64,000 nt of DNA from Rossellomorea vietnamensis (GCF_008180615.1 NZ_VTEH01000013.1:1-64000); one strand, 5' to 3'. Positions 43,014 to 52,566 are shown, counted from the stretch's first letter. Program-made: numbers and translations. The notes: generated by a model not told the origin, from the sequence alone.

Positions 43014-43421
43014 CTAAGAAGACTTCAGGAAGATCTTATTCAAAAAACGGAGCAGGAAAAAAATCAGGAAAAAATCGAATAAAAAGCCGATTATATTAAA
43101 GGAAACAGATCCACTCAGATGATAGTAGCTGAACCATTGAGCAGGAAAGCCGTAGAAGCGGTCACCATCTTCAATATAACTGCCAATAGCAGGTGCAAAA
43201 GCAATTCCTATTGTCATCACATAACTTAAAAAATACAAATTTTTTAAGAGATCCATATCTTTACCGAGTAAATATACTCCAAAAACTCCAAGTAACAAGG
43301 AAAAAATAATAACAGGCACAAAAAAACTGGGTTCATCGATATCATACGTGCCCTGGGTAAAAATGATCAGCACTAGAAAAACAAATATTATAAACCAAGG
43401 ATTACTTTTCTCCTTTATCAT
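43014..43421 (-). CDS. Four-TM membrane protein of unknown function
   Basis: 135 residues: helices at about 9-24, 33-52, 62-78 and 105-130, with an extracytoplasmic aromatic loop (YIEDGDRFYGFPAQWFSYYH) and a basic end (NKIFLKSS). AGGAGG precedes ATG 43421 on the minus strand. No family recognised; the downstream gap to 43705 holds nothing else. Confidence 0.7.
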   Translation of the reverse strand: MIKEKSNPWFIIFVFLVLIIFTQGTYDIDEPSFFVPVIIFSLLLGVFGVYLLGKDMDLLKNLYFLSYVMTIGIAFAPAIGSYIEDGDRFYGFPAQWFSYYHLSGSVSFNIIGFLFDFFLIFFLLRFLNKIFLKSS

Positions 43422-43705
43422 CGTTTACCTCCTAAGGCTTAATCAATTCAAAACCCTTCATGCAGCCATTTAATTGCAATTGAAGAAAAGATTACAATAT
43501 ATTGTATGATCGTAGAATTGTTTTTTACAATCCTGCATTTAAAAGCAGTCCAAAAAGCACCCAAATTCACCAGATGACAAATTCCATTGTCATAGGGGAC
43601 CGGGCGCTCTCTGTTTCTTGTTAAATATAGGTCCTAGTTCAATGAAAACCACTCAGCTCGATACGAGGCCAAGTGTATTCGTTTACGGCTCCAGCATTCT
43701 CAGTA

Positions 43706-44587
43706 CTAAGGAAGCAATTCATCCTCCAATTCAATTGCCGCCTGTCTAAGCTCCTCCTTATCAGCAAGGAGTCTGAACATACCCTTGATAATCAATTCAT
43801 CAGGTTTCGATTTGCGGCACTCCTCAGAAATACGGTCAGCCATTTTCAAGAAGTCATCAGAATCACCATTTAAAGAATGTATTGCAGAATAGAGCATTTT
43901 CCAGGCCGCTTCCCGTTTTTCAAAAGAAATGAAGGCACCTTGCCGGTCCATGTTCACCGAAAAAGGCTGCATGATTTCGTCATCAAGAAGGGGAGTACTG
44001 TTACCATTAAAGAAATCCTGTGCAAGAATCGAAATTTGCCTAACGATGTGATCTCCCAGCTTAGAAGGCTGAAGTCCGCTTTCCGTAGAGATAAGCAGCA
44101 TCATATAGGAAGAATAGATGGATTGCGTCATCCACATCAAATCCCATTTGTAAGGGAGAATCTTCGCGCCATACATTTGAAGGAGATTATGTTCGAGCCA
44201 GCTGAACAGCCTTCCACGCATCCTGTGTTCCATCGCCGCCAGTTTATCACTGTTTTTAGCAGTATCGCCCCTCATATGCATTTTCATATATGACTTATAT
44301 TCCAGTATGCCTTCAAACTGAACCTGAAATTGCTTGGCAAGCCTTACATCATCCGGTAAATTCCCATCAAGGCCTACAACATAGGCTCTTTCAAAAACCA
44401 GCTGCTGATAGTGTTCGTAAATCGAAATGATCAAATCTTCTTTGGATTGAAAGAATGAATACAGCGAACCTTTCGATATACCGATACTGTCAGCGATCTG
44501 CTGCATCGAGGTCTGGGCGTATCCGTGCTCGCCGAAGAGTTCAACAGCGGTTTCCAATATCGCCTTTCGTTTATTCATCGCATTCAC
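43706..44587 (-). CDS. TetR-family regulator, YerO-like
   Basis: 293 residues. N-terminal TetR HTH (AVELFGEHGYAQTSMQQIAD, SIGISKGSLYSFFQSKEDLI), then a long helical ligand domain. B. subtilis yerO, a ~289-residue TetR regulator, lies next to yerP/swrC; this gene is divergent from a swrC-like gene, so it is probably its repressor. Candidate operators overlap the swrC promoter at 44988-45001. Ligand unknown, presumably a toxic lipophilic compound. Confidence 0.87.
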   Translation of the reverse strand: MNAMNKRKAILETAVELFGEHGYAQTSMQQIADSIGISKGSLYSFFQSKEDLIISIYEHYQQLVFERAYVVGLDGNLPDDVRLAKQFQVQFEGILEYKSYMKMHMRGDTAKNSDKLAAMEHRMRGRLFSWLEHNLLQMYGAKILPYKWDLMWMTQSIYSSYMMLLISTESGLQPSKLGDHIVRQISILAQDFFNGNSTPLLDDEIMQPFSVNMDRQGAFISFEKREAAWKMLYSAIHSLNGDSDDFLKMADRISEECRKSKPDELIIKGMFRLLADKEELRQAAIELEDELLP

Positions 44588-44757
44588 CTTCCTTTATATT
44601 AAAATTAGGAAAAATTTATAAATTATTTTATGTCAGGTGATAGATCACTAAATTACAATGTATAATCTGAAAATCAACTAATTATAACATATGTTCCCAT
44701 TTAAATTATCAACTTAAAGGAATTCAGGATTGCTATTCTCTAAAGATTATTTCATTT

Positions 44758-44890
44758 GCTATTTTATAATGCATCCTTCTATGTAGAAGGATTGAAGCAG
44801 AAGGCATGCGGTTTCCTGAAGGACTAGCAGGTAATCGGTTCAGCCGCCAGTCCATTGAGGTTGAGCGCCTGAGCGTACCTCTGTTAGAAA
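44758..44890. repeat. Decayed copy of Bacillus dispersed repeat element A
   Basis: CATCCTTCTATGTAGAAGGA then TTGAAGCAGAAGGCATGCGG and GGACTAGCAGG match, with changes, the left part of the element at 58306-58375. No coding potential. It lies in the 44588-45090 gap upstream of the swrC promoter. Confidence 0.5.
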
Positions 44891-44960
44891 GCACAATCCC
44901 CTGAATGCACATCTTCTGATTACGATAAGATGTTTTCTTTGTGAAGAAGCATATTAATTC

Positions 44961-45001
44961 TTGACTATATTGAAAAAGGTTGTAGAATGACTTATGAGTC
45001 A
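44961..45001 (+). promoter_or_regulatory. swrC promoter and TetR operator candidate
   Basis: TTGACT (44961-44966), 16-bp spacer, TAGAAT (44983-44988) give a good SigA promoter. It is overlapped and followed by TGACTTATGAGTCA (44988-45001), a near-palindrome, and GAGTCAACTC. A repressor bound there would block transcription initiation. GGTGATAGATCACT near 44636 is a second dyad closer to the regulator gene. Confidence 0.6.
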
Positions 45002-45090
45002 ACTCAATTAACAGCAGTATTAAAGGATTTTTCAATTCGAATTCATTAACATTGACCCGTGAGTCGAAAAACAACAAAGGAGGTATTTAC

Positions 45091-48000
45091 ATGTTAAAAG
45101 CAATATTGAATCGATCCAGGATCACACTGATTTTTGTTCTGTTATTTGTCATTATAGGAGTCTTTACCTTTTTACAGCTTCCACAAAGGGAGATACCTGA
45201 AACAACTATCAATATTGGGACTATCTCAACGGTCTATCCTGGTGCTACTGTTGAAAATGTGGAAAGGACAGTCACCAATCCCATTGAAGATTCACTGCAG
45301 TCGCTAGATGGAATCAAGGAGCTGAATTCTTCTTCAGCAGCCGGATTCTCTACTATTATTGTAGAGGTTGAAGACGGTGCAAACAAAAAAGAAGTGTTCA
45401 GCGATGTGCGGCAGGCTGTTTCGGATGCCTCGACAGGGTTCCCTGAAGAAGTATTTGACACAGAAATTAATGAATCTACCGTTAAGATGCCGATTGTCTC
45501 TTATCAGTTGACCAGTGAAAGCCGTGAAAATCTTCTCGAACTGAAACCTGAACTTGACCGATGGACTGATGAAGTTACTGAATTGTCAGGTGTCGAAGGG
45601 GTAACGGTAAAAGGTCTTCCTGAGGAAGAAATCATCATAGAACTTCAGCCTGATGCCTTAAAAGAAGCAGGGTTAAATGTGGGCAGTGTCATATCTGCAA
45701 TCAATGATGAATTTTATCCTACGCCTCTTGGTAAACAAGAAATTGAAAATGAAGTTGTACAATTAACGGTTGAGCACTTTTCTTCTATAGAAGAGATGAA
45801 TGATGTGTTCGTCGGAAAAACCCCTGGCGGTGAAACAGTTTTACTGGGGGATATCGCCAATGTGGAGACCAAGCCTAAAGCGGCAGAAGACCTTATTACG
45901 TATGAAGGCAAACCTGCCATTTCTTTTACAGCTTTCGTCCAGTCTGGTGAAGATATCCCAACTGTCGACCAGCGAGTGAGCGACAAAGTAGAGGAGTTGG
46001 CTGAAGGACTGCCTGAAGAGGTGGAACTGGTTCCATATTACTCTCAGGCCAATCTTGTGACAGATATTTTTGATGGTCTATTTCTATCATTAGCTATTTC
46101 TGTTGTAGCGGTTGTCATTACAACTTCACTCGGTTTGACTGGTTCCGGTGCTTTGGTTGTTGCCCTGGCAGTGCCGATTTCCGTTCTGATGGGCTTGATT
46201 CCTCTTCCATATGCAGAAGTGGACCTTAACCAGATTTCCGTCATCGGAGCAATCATTGCCCTTGGTATCCTTGTAGATGACTCGATTGTCGTCAACGATA
46301 ATATCCAAAGAAGGTATAAGCTTGGAGACAAGGCATTGCAGGGTGCAGTGACAGGTGTAAAAGAAATCTGGGTCAGCATCGTGACCTCATCTTTCGCTAT
46401 AGTTTTCACCTTCCTTCCACTAGTATTTTTATCAGGTGGAAATGGAGCGTTCATCCGTGCCTTGCCAACAGTCCTTATCACGACAATCATTGCTTCCACT
46501 TTGGTTGCCCTGATTTTCGTACCGGTAATGAGGTATTTGCTGTACAGCAAAACAAGCAAGAAAATCTCTGATTCCCCTGGTTTTCTAGGAAAGCCACTGG
46601 ATAAATTGGCCGATTTCTATGCAGACACGGTTCTAACCAAGTTTTCAAAAAAGCCATTCATAACTGCGCTGATTGGTTTGGTATTTACAACCGGAATCTT
46701 TGGTTTAGTGGTACTGACACCGTTTGAGTTTTTCCCATCAGCTGACAGGGAAGAAGTAACGGTCGATGTAACATTGCCAATCGGAACCACATTAGATCAG
46801 ACTTCAGAAACCCTTGCCGAGATGGAAGAGATGCTAAAAAATGATGAAGGTGTTCACGAAACCAGTGTATTTGCTGGTACAGGGCTTCCAAATCTATTCA
46901 ACAGCTCACTATCCAATGCAGGTCCAAACACAGGACAGATCGTTGCACGTGTAGACCGTGAAAATCAAACAGCACAAGGATTGATCGATGAGTGGACAGA
47001 AAAACTAAGAAGTGAATTCCCTGATGCGGAACTGTTCATGGAAACCATCCAGCAGGGTCCGCCGGCCGGAGCTCCAGTTACCGTTACTGTCTCAGGTCCT
47101 GAATTAGAAAAACTGCTGCAACTGAGAGATACACTTCAAGAGGAAATCCGTTCTCTTGATACGAACCTTGTAGTCGATAATGTCGGGGAATTGGCTCCAA
47201 CAATCCAATACGTTCCTGATCGTAATGCATTAGAACAAAACGGCATTACCATAAAACAGATCAGTGAACAAATTCGACTAGCAACAGAGGGCATACCGAT
47301 GAAGTCCTTTGATAACGGTGTAACCAAGCGGGATTTAAGTATTGTACTTGCAGGGGATGAAGGAAATGTCGATCTTTCCGCTCTTGAACTTCCAGCTGCA
47401 GGCGGGAATCCTGCTGGACCGCCGACCCTGATTTCCTTGGATGAATTGGTAACTGTAGAGAATCAAGAAGAGATTCAGCAAATTCCTCATAAAGACGGTG
47501 AACGTGCGATTACCATTCGGGCTTTCCCTGAAAATGAAGAGGGATACGAGGAAAATGTCCAAGAAATTGTCGATAACGTTAAGGAAGGATTGGACAGCGA
47601 TTATAGTGTGACACTTGGAGGAGAGAATGAAGCACAGCAGGATTTCTTCTCTGAAATCACCATCCTGTTTATTATTGTCATCTTCCTTGTGTATCTGTTG
47701 ATTGCACTGCAATTTAACTCACTGTCACTTCCATTTCTTGTATTAGTGGCCGTGTATCTAGCTATTGCAGGCGCTATCCTGGGTTTGTTCGTGACACAAA
47801 CGCCAATCAGCTTCCTGGCTGTAATGGGCATGGTTTCACTGACAGGTATCGTCGTGCGAAACTCTATAGTCCTGATCGAGTTCATCGAACAGGGACTGAA
47901 GGACGGTATGAAGGTGAAAGAAGCGGTAGTCGAAGCGGGACGCACAAGGCTTCGCCCAATCCTGCTGACAGCACTAACATCTATTGTTGCGCTGCTGCCA

Positions 48001-48156
48001 GTTGCCATAAGCGGGGATGCACTCTTTACGCCGCTTGCCGTCACCATCATTTCAGGTATCCTATTCTCAGCAATTTTGACATTGTTGATTGTACCGATGC
48101 TGTATCTGGTGTTTGACCGTTTCAGAAGGAAGAAAAGAGAGAAAGCTGCTGCATAA
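45091..48156 (+). CDS. swrC: RND efflux transporter SwrC/YerP
   Basis: 1021 residues, RND superfamily with two sets of one plus five TM helices and two large extracytoplasmic loops. TM4 region ALGILVDDSIVVNDNIQRRY carries the paired Asp of the proton relay; TM10 region MVSLTGIVVRNSIVLIEFIE is the second conserved block. In B. subtilis SwrC exports surfactin and other lipophilic compounds and supports swarming. AAAGGAGG precedes ATG 45091; an upstream GTG/ACG frame extension is not needed. Adjacent TetR gene supports drug-inducible control. Confidence 0.93.
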   Translation: MLKAILNRSRITLIFVLLFVIIGVFTFLQLPQREIPETTINIGTISTVYPGATVENVERTVTNPIEDSLQSLDGIKELNSSSAAGFSTIIVEVEDGANKKEVFSDVRQAVSDASTGFPEEVFDTEINESTVKMPIVSYQLTSESRENLLELKPELDRWTDEVTELSGVEGVTVKGLPEEEIIIELQPDALKEAGLNVGSVISAINDEFYPTPLGKQEIENEVVQLTVEHFSSIEEMNDVFVGKTPGGETVLLGDIANVETKPKAAEDLITYEGKPAISFTAFVQSGEDIPTVDQRVSDKVEELAEGLPEEVELVPYYSQANLVTDIFDGLFLSLAISVVAVVITTSLGLTGSGALVVALAVPISVLMGLIPLPYAEVDLNQISVIGAIIALGILVDDSIVVNDNIQRRYKLGDKALQGAVTGVKEIWVSIVTSSFAIVFTFLPLVFLSGGNGAFIRALPTVLITTIIASTLVALIFVPVMRYLLYSKTSKKISDSPGFLGKPLDKLADFYADTVLTKFSKKPFITALIGLVFTTGIFGLVVLTPFEFFPSADREEVTVDVTLPIGTTLDQTSETLAEMEEMLKNDEGVHETSVFAGTGLPNLFNSSLSNAGPNTGQIVARVDRENQTAQGLIDEWTEKLRSEFPDAELFMETIQQGPPAGAPVTVTVSGPELEKLLQLRDTLQEEIRSLDTNLVVDNVGELAPTIQYVPDRNALEQNGITIKQISEQIRLATEGIPMKSFDNGVTKRDLSIVLAGDEGNVDLSALELPAAGGNPAGPPTLISLDELVTVENQEEIQQIPHKDGERAITIRAFPENEEGYEENVQEIVDNVKEGLDSDYSVTLGGENEAQQDFFSEITILFIIVIFLVYLLIALQFNSLSLPFLVLVAVYLAIAGAILGLFVTQTPISFLAVMGMVSLTGIVVRNSIVLIEFIEQGLKDGMKVKEAVVEAGRTRLRPILLTALTSIVALLPVAISGDALFTPLAVTIISGILFSAILTLLIVPMLYLVFDRFRRKKREKAAA

Positions 48157-48160
48157 CGAT

Positions 48161-48194
48161 GGGAGAGGAGGAGGAATTCCTTCTCTCTTTTTTT
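48161..48194 (+). terminator. Terminator after swrC
   Basis: GGGAGAGGAGGAGGAA pairs with TTCCTTCTCTC, followed by seven T. Confidence 0.8.
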
Positions 48195-48369
48195 GATTTA
48201 TTTTATGAGGTAGTGTGTTTACCAGTAATTTTCAGGCAAAGTAAAACATAAAAGTCAATAATATTGTTATGTAAACTTAATGTGGTTATTGTGGCATAAA
48301 GAAAAGTAGTACAGAGCAGGAGTAACAGAAGTAGTACCCTGACCGAACTACTTATGTCCCCCAGAATGC

Positions 48370-48864
48370 TCAATCTCTGAAAAACTCATCCACCTTTTCT
48401 TCATCTTCCAATTGCCCTTGAATGAAGCTTCTCAATTCTTCTTCCTCTGAAAAATCACGGAGGTCTTTCACAAACCAATCTTGCAATTCATCTCTGCTAA
48501 CTTTTACTTCCTCTTCGACAAAATTGAACTGAACCCACTCAGCATTTTTTACAAGAGCCAGGATAATTGAAGCATTATAAAGTGCAAGCTCCCTATAATC
48601 CAAGTTGCTGTTTTCAATGCTGTCATCTGGGGAATAGTTTAATATGATTCCGTAAGGTTCCTCTGTGGTTTTAAGCTCCAGACCGCCCATGTTTTCGCCT
48701 TCTGGCTCGGCCAAAGGCCTGGTAATATTGCCAACGGCTCCACTGTCTCCTACATAGGAATCCTTATATTCAAAAATAGTTTCTTCTTTTGGCGGGGTGC
48801 TAGTGCAGCCATATAGAGATAATAGTGCAGTAAAACTTAAAAATAAAATCGACTTCTTCTTCAC
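48370..48864 (-). CDS. DUF4825-like lipoprotein
   Basis: 164 residues, lipobox LYGC, then the sequence YKDSYVGDSGAVGNITRPLA and LELKTTEEPYGIILNYSPDD, which matches the DUF4825 pattern. The C-terminus is highly acidic (EEEELRSFIQGQLEDEEKVD). In other Bacillus, DUF4825 domains are attached to envelope proteins; function unknown. AAGGAGC-type site before ATG 48864. Confidence 0.8.
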   Translation of the reverse strand: MKKKSILFLSFTALLSLYGCTSTPPKEETIFEYKDSYVGDSGAVGNITRPLAEPEGENMGGLELKTTEEPYGIILNYSPDDSIENSNLDYRELALYNASIILALVKNAEWVQFNFVEEEVKVSRDELQDWFVKDLRDFSEEEELRSFIQGQLEDEEKVDEFFRD

Positions 48865-49101
48865 AGTACCAGCTCCTTCTATTTATATTAGTTGCTCTAT
48901 GATTCAGGCTTTTCAACTTATTATCTCGAAGTGATACCATTCCTTTTATGCATAACCTATATACGTACAGCCAACATTCCAGGTTTCAGATAAAAAGAAA
49001 ATAAAATAGCTTGTGGAGCTCAATTGCATCAAAATGATCTACTAAGGAAAACATACTTGGCATGGTTTTGAGCCTTTTTTAAGGGAGGTAGTACAACACA
49101 A

Positions 49102-49139
49102 AAAAAGCCAGGTGAAGTTAGTCATTCACCTGACTTTTT
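49102..49139. terminator. Terminator of the hxlAB operon
   Basis: AAAAAGCCAGGTGAA and TTCACCTGACTTTTT form a 15-bp stem with one mismatch and A/T flanks on both sides, just past hxlB on the minus strand. The gap 48865-49101 shows nothing else. Confidence 0.87.
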
Positions 49140-49155
49140 CTGCAATATCTGTCTC

Positions 49156-49713
49156 TTACTCCAAATTAGCATGTTTGCCGTACATCTTATTGGAATCTAA
49201 TCCTTGTTTGTTCATGTACCGCAAGATTATACTGTCAAAAAACAGAAGGAGTGTTTGTTCGAATAGTGATCCCATAGGCTGAATAGTTTCGTGAACGCCA
49301 TTCTTTTGATCTTTCGGAGAGCCAGGCAGCTTTACTGAGAAGTCCGCCATTTTACCAATAGTGGAATCAGGAAAAATGGTGACAGCCGCTAAGGTTCCCC
49401 CGATATCTTTCGCTTTTTCGCCCATGGTGACAAGGCTTTTCGTTTCACCTGAACCAGAAGCAATGATAAGCAGGTCACCTTTTTCAAAAGTGGAAGTGAC
49501 GGTCTCGCCGATGACATAGGCATCAATCCCCATGTGCATTAACCGCATGGCAAAGGACTTGGCCATAAAACCCGAACGCCCGGCTCCCGCCACGAAGACT
49601 TTATTCTTCTCAAGAATGCTGTTGACCAGTTGTTCAGCCTCTCCATTGGAAATCAACCCCGTGGAGAGGGAGAGTTCCTCTAAGATTTTTGTTAGGTACT
49701 CTGTCGAATTCAT
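49156..49713 (-). CDS. hxlB: 6-phospho-3-hexuloisomerase
   Basis: 185 residues, SIS domain. It isomerises hexulose-6-phosphate to fructose-6-phosphate, the second step of the ribulose monophosphate route for formaldehyde. Visible motifs: VAGAGRSGFMAKSFAMRLMH, IIASGSGETKSLVTM and the C-terminal catalytic region PMGSLFEQTLLLFFDSI. It follows hxlA by 2 nt and is read in the same operon. Length matches B. subtilis HxlB (185). Confidence 0.95.
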   Translation of the reverse strand: MNSTEYLTKILEELSLSTGLISNGEAEQLVNSILEKNKVFVAGAGRSGFMAKSFAMRLMHMGIDAYVIGETVTSTFEKGDLLIIASGSGETKSLVTMGEKAKDIGGTLAAVTIFPDSTIGKMADFSVKLPGSPKDQKNGVHETIQPMGSLFEQTLLLFFDSIILRYMNKQGLDSNKMYGKHANLE

Positions 49714-49715
49714 GG

Positions 49716-50348
49716 TTATCCCTGCTTGATCATTTCCTGCATTTTCGCAGCTGCCGCTTTTTTATCTTCCTGGCCTGTGATTCCGCCTCCGACAATAACC
49801 AAATCAGGTTGAGCTTTGACTACTTCTGGAAGAGTCTCTAACTTAATTCCGCCTGCAATAGCCGTTTTCGCGTTTTTTACTACATTCTTGATAGTTTGAA
49901 GATCTTCAAAAGAATTCTTTCCAACAGCTTGCAAATCATAGCCAGTGTGTACACAAATGTAATCGACACCAAGAGCATCGACTTCTTCTGCACGCTTGGC
50001 CAAATCCTTAACGGCAATCATATCTACAAGGATTTTTTTTCCTTGTTTTTTTGCTTCGTCCACGGCACCTTTGATAGACATATCTTCAGCAGCACCAAGA
50101 ATGGTTATAATATCCGCTCCGGCTTCTGATGCTTTCATTACTTCATAGCCTGCAGCATCCATAATTTTTAAATCAGAAAGTACTTTTAAATTAGGGAAGG
50201 CTTCCTTTACTTCTTTTACGGCACGGAGACCTTCGTTAATGACAACCGGTGTTCCGATTTCAACGATATCAATATGTTCTTCGACTTCTTTCACCAATTG
50301 AATTGCTTCTGGGATGTTGACTAAATCCAAAGCTAATTGTAATTCCAT
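49716..50348 (-). CDS. hxlA: 3-hexulose-6-phosphate synthase
   Basis: 210 residues, OMP-decarboxylase-like TIM barrel. It condenses formaldehyde with ribulose-5-phosphate. Visible motifs: LQLALDLVNIPEAIQL, VEIGTPVVINEGL, LKIMDAAGYEV (substrate/metal DxKxxD), and the phosphate-binding end IVGGGITGQEDKKAA. Length equals B. subtilis HxlA (210). First gene of hxlAB, divergent from hxlR; formaldehyde induction via HxlR is established in B. subtilis and inferred here. Confidence 0.95.
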   Translation of the reverse strand: MELQLALDLVNIPEAIQLVKEVEEHIDIVEIGTPVVINEGLRAVKEVKEAFPNLKVLSDLKIMDAAGYEVMKASEAGADIITILGAAEDMSIKGAVDEAKKQGKKILVDMIAVKDLAKRAEEVDALGVDYICVHTGYDLQAVGKNSFEDLQTIKNVVKNAKTAIAGGIKLETLPEVVKAQPDLVIVGGGITGQEDKKAAAAKMQEMIKQG

Positions 50349-50460
50349 TTCTCTTCACTCCTATAGTTGTTTTTTTATGTGTGCATCTGCCATTAAAGCC
50401 CCATCAATTTCAGCTGCTAAAATGTTTTGCAAATGTAAGTATAGTAGGTAGCTTCAAAAT

Positions 50461-50545
50461 AGAAAAGTACGCACTTTATTTTTACATAGTGATTAAAATC
50501 ATACATAGTGTAAAAAAGTATACTGTGTGATATAGTGTAAAAATC
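50461..50545. promoter_or_regulatory. hxl divergent control region with HxlR-site candidates
   Basis: Repeated TACATAGTG/ATAGTGTAAAAA motifs occur near 50483, 50503-50516 and 50531-50543 in the hxlA-hxlR gap. In B. subtilis HxlR binds two ~25-bp sites upstream of hxlAB; these repeats are the obvious candidates. Confidence 0.55.
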
Positions 50546-50558
50546 GGAGGTGAGAGTA

Positions 50559-50921
50559 TTGTCTCGCATGAAAGAAAAAGTGTTCAACTGTGAAAAAGAA
50601 TTAACGCTATCTGTCATTGGCGGTAAGTGGAAAATGCTGATCTTGTGGCATTTAGGAAAAGAGGGGACAAAGCGCTTCGGTGAATTGAAGTCTCTCATGC
50701 CCGGAATAACTCAACGGATGCTTGTTAATCAGCTTCGTGAACTGGAGGAAGACCGAATTGTCCACCGGGAAGTCTATCCTGTTGTCCCGCCGAAAGTCGA
50801 ATATTCCTTGACAGAACAAGGCCAAACTCTTATGCCGATTCTCGATTCGATGTATGAATGGGGAAAAAATTATATGACTGATGTTGTGGAAGAAGATCTA
50901 CAGAAGGATACAGCTAAATAA
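50559..50921 (+). CDS. hxlR: HxlR-type transcriptional activator
   Basis: About 120 residues from TTG 50559, 6 nt after GGAGGTG; GTG 50550 lies inside that site. The start region [20 protein letters not shown] is almost identical to B. subtilis HxlR and includes the conserved Cys that reacts with formaldehyde. The winged HTH continues [20 protein letters not shown] and [18 protein letters not shown]. It activates the divergent hxlAB genes. Confidence 0.95.
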   Translation: MSRMKEKVFNCEKELTLSVIGGKWKMLILWHLGKEGTKRFGELKSLMPGITQRMLVNQLRELEEDRIVHREVYPVVPPKVEYSLTEQGQTLMPILDSMYEWGKNYMTDVVEEDLQKDTAK

Positions 50922-50930
50922 TGAAGAACA

Positions 50931-50964
50931 AAAAACCCGAATGACGAGTGTCATTCGGGTTTTT
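50931..50964. terminator. Bidirectional terminator
   Basis: AAAAACCCGAATGAC (50931-50945), 4-nt loop, GTCATTCGGGTTTTT (50950-50964): a perfect 15-bp stem between hxlR and the convergent AI-2E gene. Confidence 0.92.
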
Positions 50965-50973
50965 CAGCTTTTA

Positions 50974-52086
50974 TCAAGTAACGATTTCAGGATCGGCCCG
51001 AAGTTTAGCTTCTTTTCGTGCCTTTAAGAACTTCACCAGATTAATGACAATTGTCTTGATGACGGCATAAGTTGGAACAGCCAATATCATGCCAAGTACT
51101 CCAGCGATGTTTCCTGCCGCTAATAATAAAATCACAATGGTGGCAGGGTGGGTGTCCAGCGTCTTGCCTAGAATAAGAGGAGACAGGATGTTTCCTTCGA
51201 CCTGCTGGGCGATTACCAATATGAGCAGCACCAATAATGCTTTGCCGGGTGAGTCGAACAGTCCGACGATCACTGCGGGTGCTCCGCCAATGAGCGGGCC
51301 GACATAAGGAATGATATTCGTGACCGAAACCGTGATGGCCAGTACCAAAGCAAATCTTAAATCAATGACTACATACCCGATAAATGACAAAATCCCGACG
51401 AACAGACCAACTGTCACCTGCCCTTGAATATAGGCAGCGAGGGTGGTGCCGGTTTCTTTCAGAATAGTCAGGGCTTCCTTCCTGTACTCTGCAGGCAAAA
51501 ACTTCGAAACTGCGACTGGAAATCTGTGCCCATCTTTGAACATGTAAAAAAGAAGGAGAGGAACGGTGACCAGGATAATCGCAATATTCGCAACAAGACC
51601 AAGGAGATTTTGAAAACTTCCTGTAATAATAGTAGGAAGGTTGTTCGCAAAATCAACAAGCTTCTGCTGTGCCGTATCCAAAAGCTCCGCCTGCTCATTC
51701 ATGAATGTTCTTAACTCAGGGGACCTGGACAAATTCTCAAAGTATTGAAAAGCCTGTGTCGCATAAGTAGGAAGTTCATTGGCCAGCGCCGTGAACTGTC
51801 TTGAAATCGTTGGAACCAGATTGACGATGGCCAACACCAGAAGCCCGGCAGTCAAAAGGTAAATGATCAGAATCGCAACAATTCTTGGGACCTTATGACG
51901 CTGCAGAAAATTCACAATCGGATTCAACAGGAAATACAGAAACAGAGTAATCAAAATCGGAAAAAACAAGGTTGTAAAAAAAATCGTGATGGGCTGGAAC
52001 AGAAATGAGATTTTCGTAGATACAAATACAATCGTCACGATCAACAGGATTTGTATCAGCCAGAATTGCAAGCTTTTTTTAGACAC
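50974..52086 (-). CDS. AI-2E/PerM family membrane transporter
   Basis: About 370 residues with seven or eight TM helices. Three N-terminal helices are followed by a long amphipathic region (residues ~100-160), then the conserved core LLLFYMFKDGHRFPVAVSKF, VSVTNIIPYVGPLIGG and SPLILGKTLDTHPATIVILL. Despite the family name, members include PerM/YueF/YdbI-type proteins with permease or ion-antiport activity. GTG 52086 follows GAGG by 7 nt; TTG 52110 is further up. Confidence 0.87.
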   Translation of the reverse strand: MSKKSLQFWLIQILLIVTIVFVSTKISFLFQPITIFFTTLFFPILITLFLYFLLNPIVNFLQRHKVPRIVAILIIYLLTAGLLVLAIVNLVPTISRQFTALANELPTYATQAFQYFENLSRSPELRTFMNEQAELLDTAQQKLVDFANNLPTIITGSFQNLLGLVANIAIILVTVPLLLFYMFKDGHRFPVAVSKFLPAEYRKEALTILKETGTTLAAYIQGQVTVGLFVGILSFIGYVVIDLRFALVLAITVSVTNIIPYVGPLIGGAPAVIVGLFDSPGKALLVLLILVIAQQVEGNILSPLILGKTLDTHPATIVILLLAAGNIAGVLGMILAVPTYAVIKTIVINLVKFLKARKEAKLRADPEIVT

Positions 52087-52238
52087 GTCATGACCTCTTT
52101 TTTTTAACAATTATGTAGAGTTTGATTATAACAAGAAGAGGAGATTTTAACAATCTTTGGCAGGCGTTTTAGGCTGGACGGTGTGGAGCATAAAGGATTT
52201 GATTAGGGCAGCGGGAAGAACAAAATTATAGTGTGCGC

Positions 52239-52364
52239 TCGTATTTATGTATAATTTGATCGTATATTTGTATAATCCGCTCGTAAAATTGAATAACCCG
52301 CTCGTATATCTGCATACTCCGCTCATAAATCCTGACAACCCGCTCGTATTATCAAATACTTCTC
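52239..52364. repeat. Six 21-bp tandem repeats
   Basis: The motif GCTCGTA starts units at 52239, 52260, 52281, 52302, 52323 and 52344, an exact 21-bp period, with a consensus like GCTCGTATATTTGTATAACC. Units are diverged. The array is intergenic (52087-52674) and related to the three units at 7594-7656. No gene seen in the rest of the gap. Confidence 0.85.
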
Positions 52365-52566
52365 ACAAATAACCACAACTAGATATACAGCTGCCGATGC
52401 GCCGCCAATTTCGTGCAATGTACACCCTTATATTCCGGCAATAGAACATGAGGGGGCTTCAGGGTTTATAAAGCTCAAAATACTCACAGGTTACAGCTGA
52501 ATTAGTTCCTGCCAGGAAAAAAAATATCATAATATTATTATGTAAACTATATAAAAAATCCCTAAC

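Noticed and set aside
52147..52338. Minus-strand ORF with a 7-residue repeat (TSGLYKY-like)
   Set aside because: It is only the translation of the 21-bp tandem array; no start signal.
52239..52364. CRISPR array
   Set aside because: Repeats are diverged, directly adjacent and without spacers.
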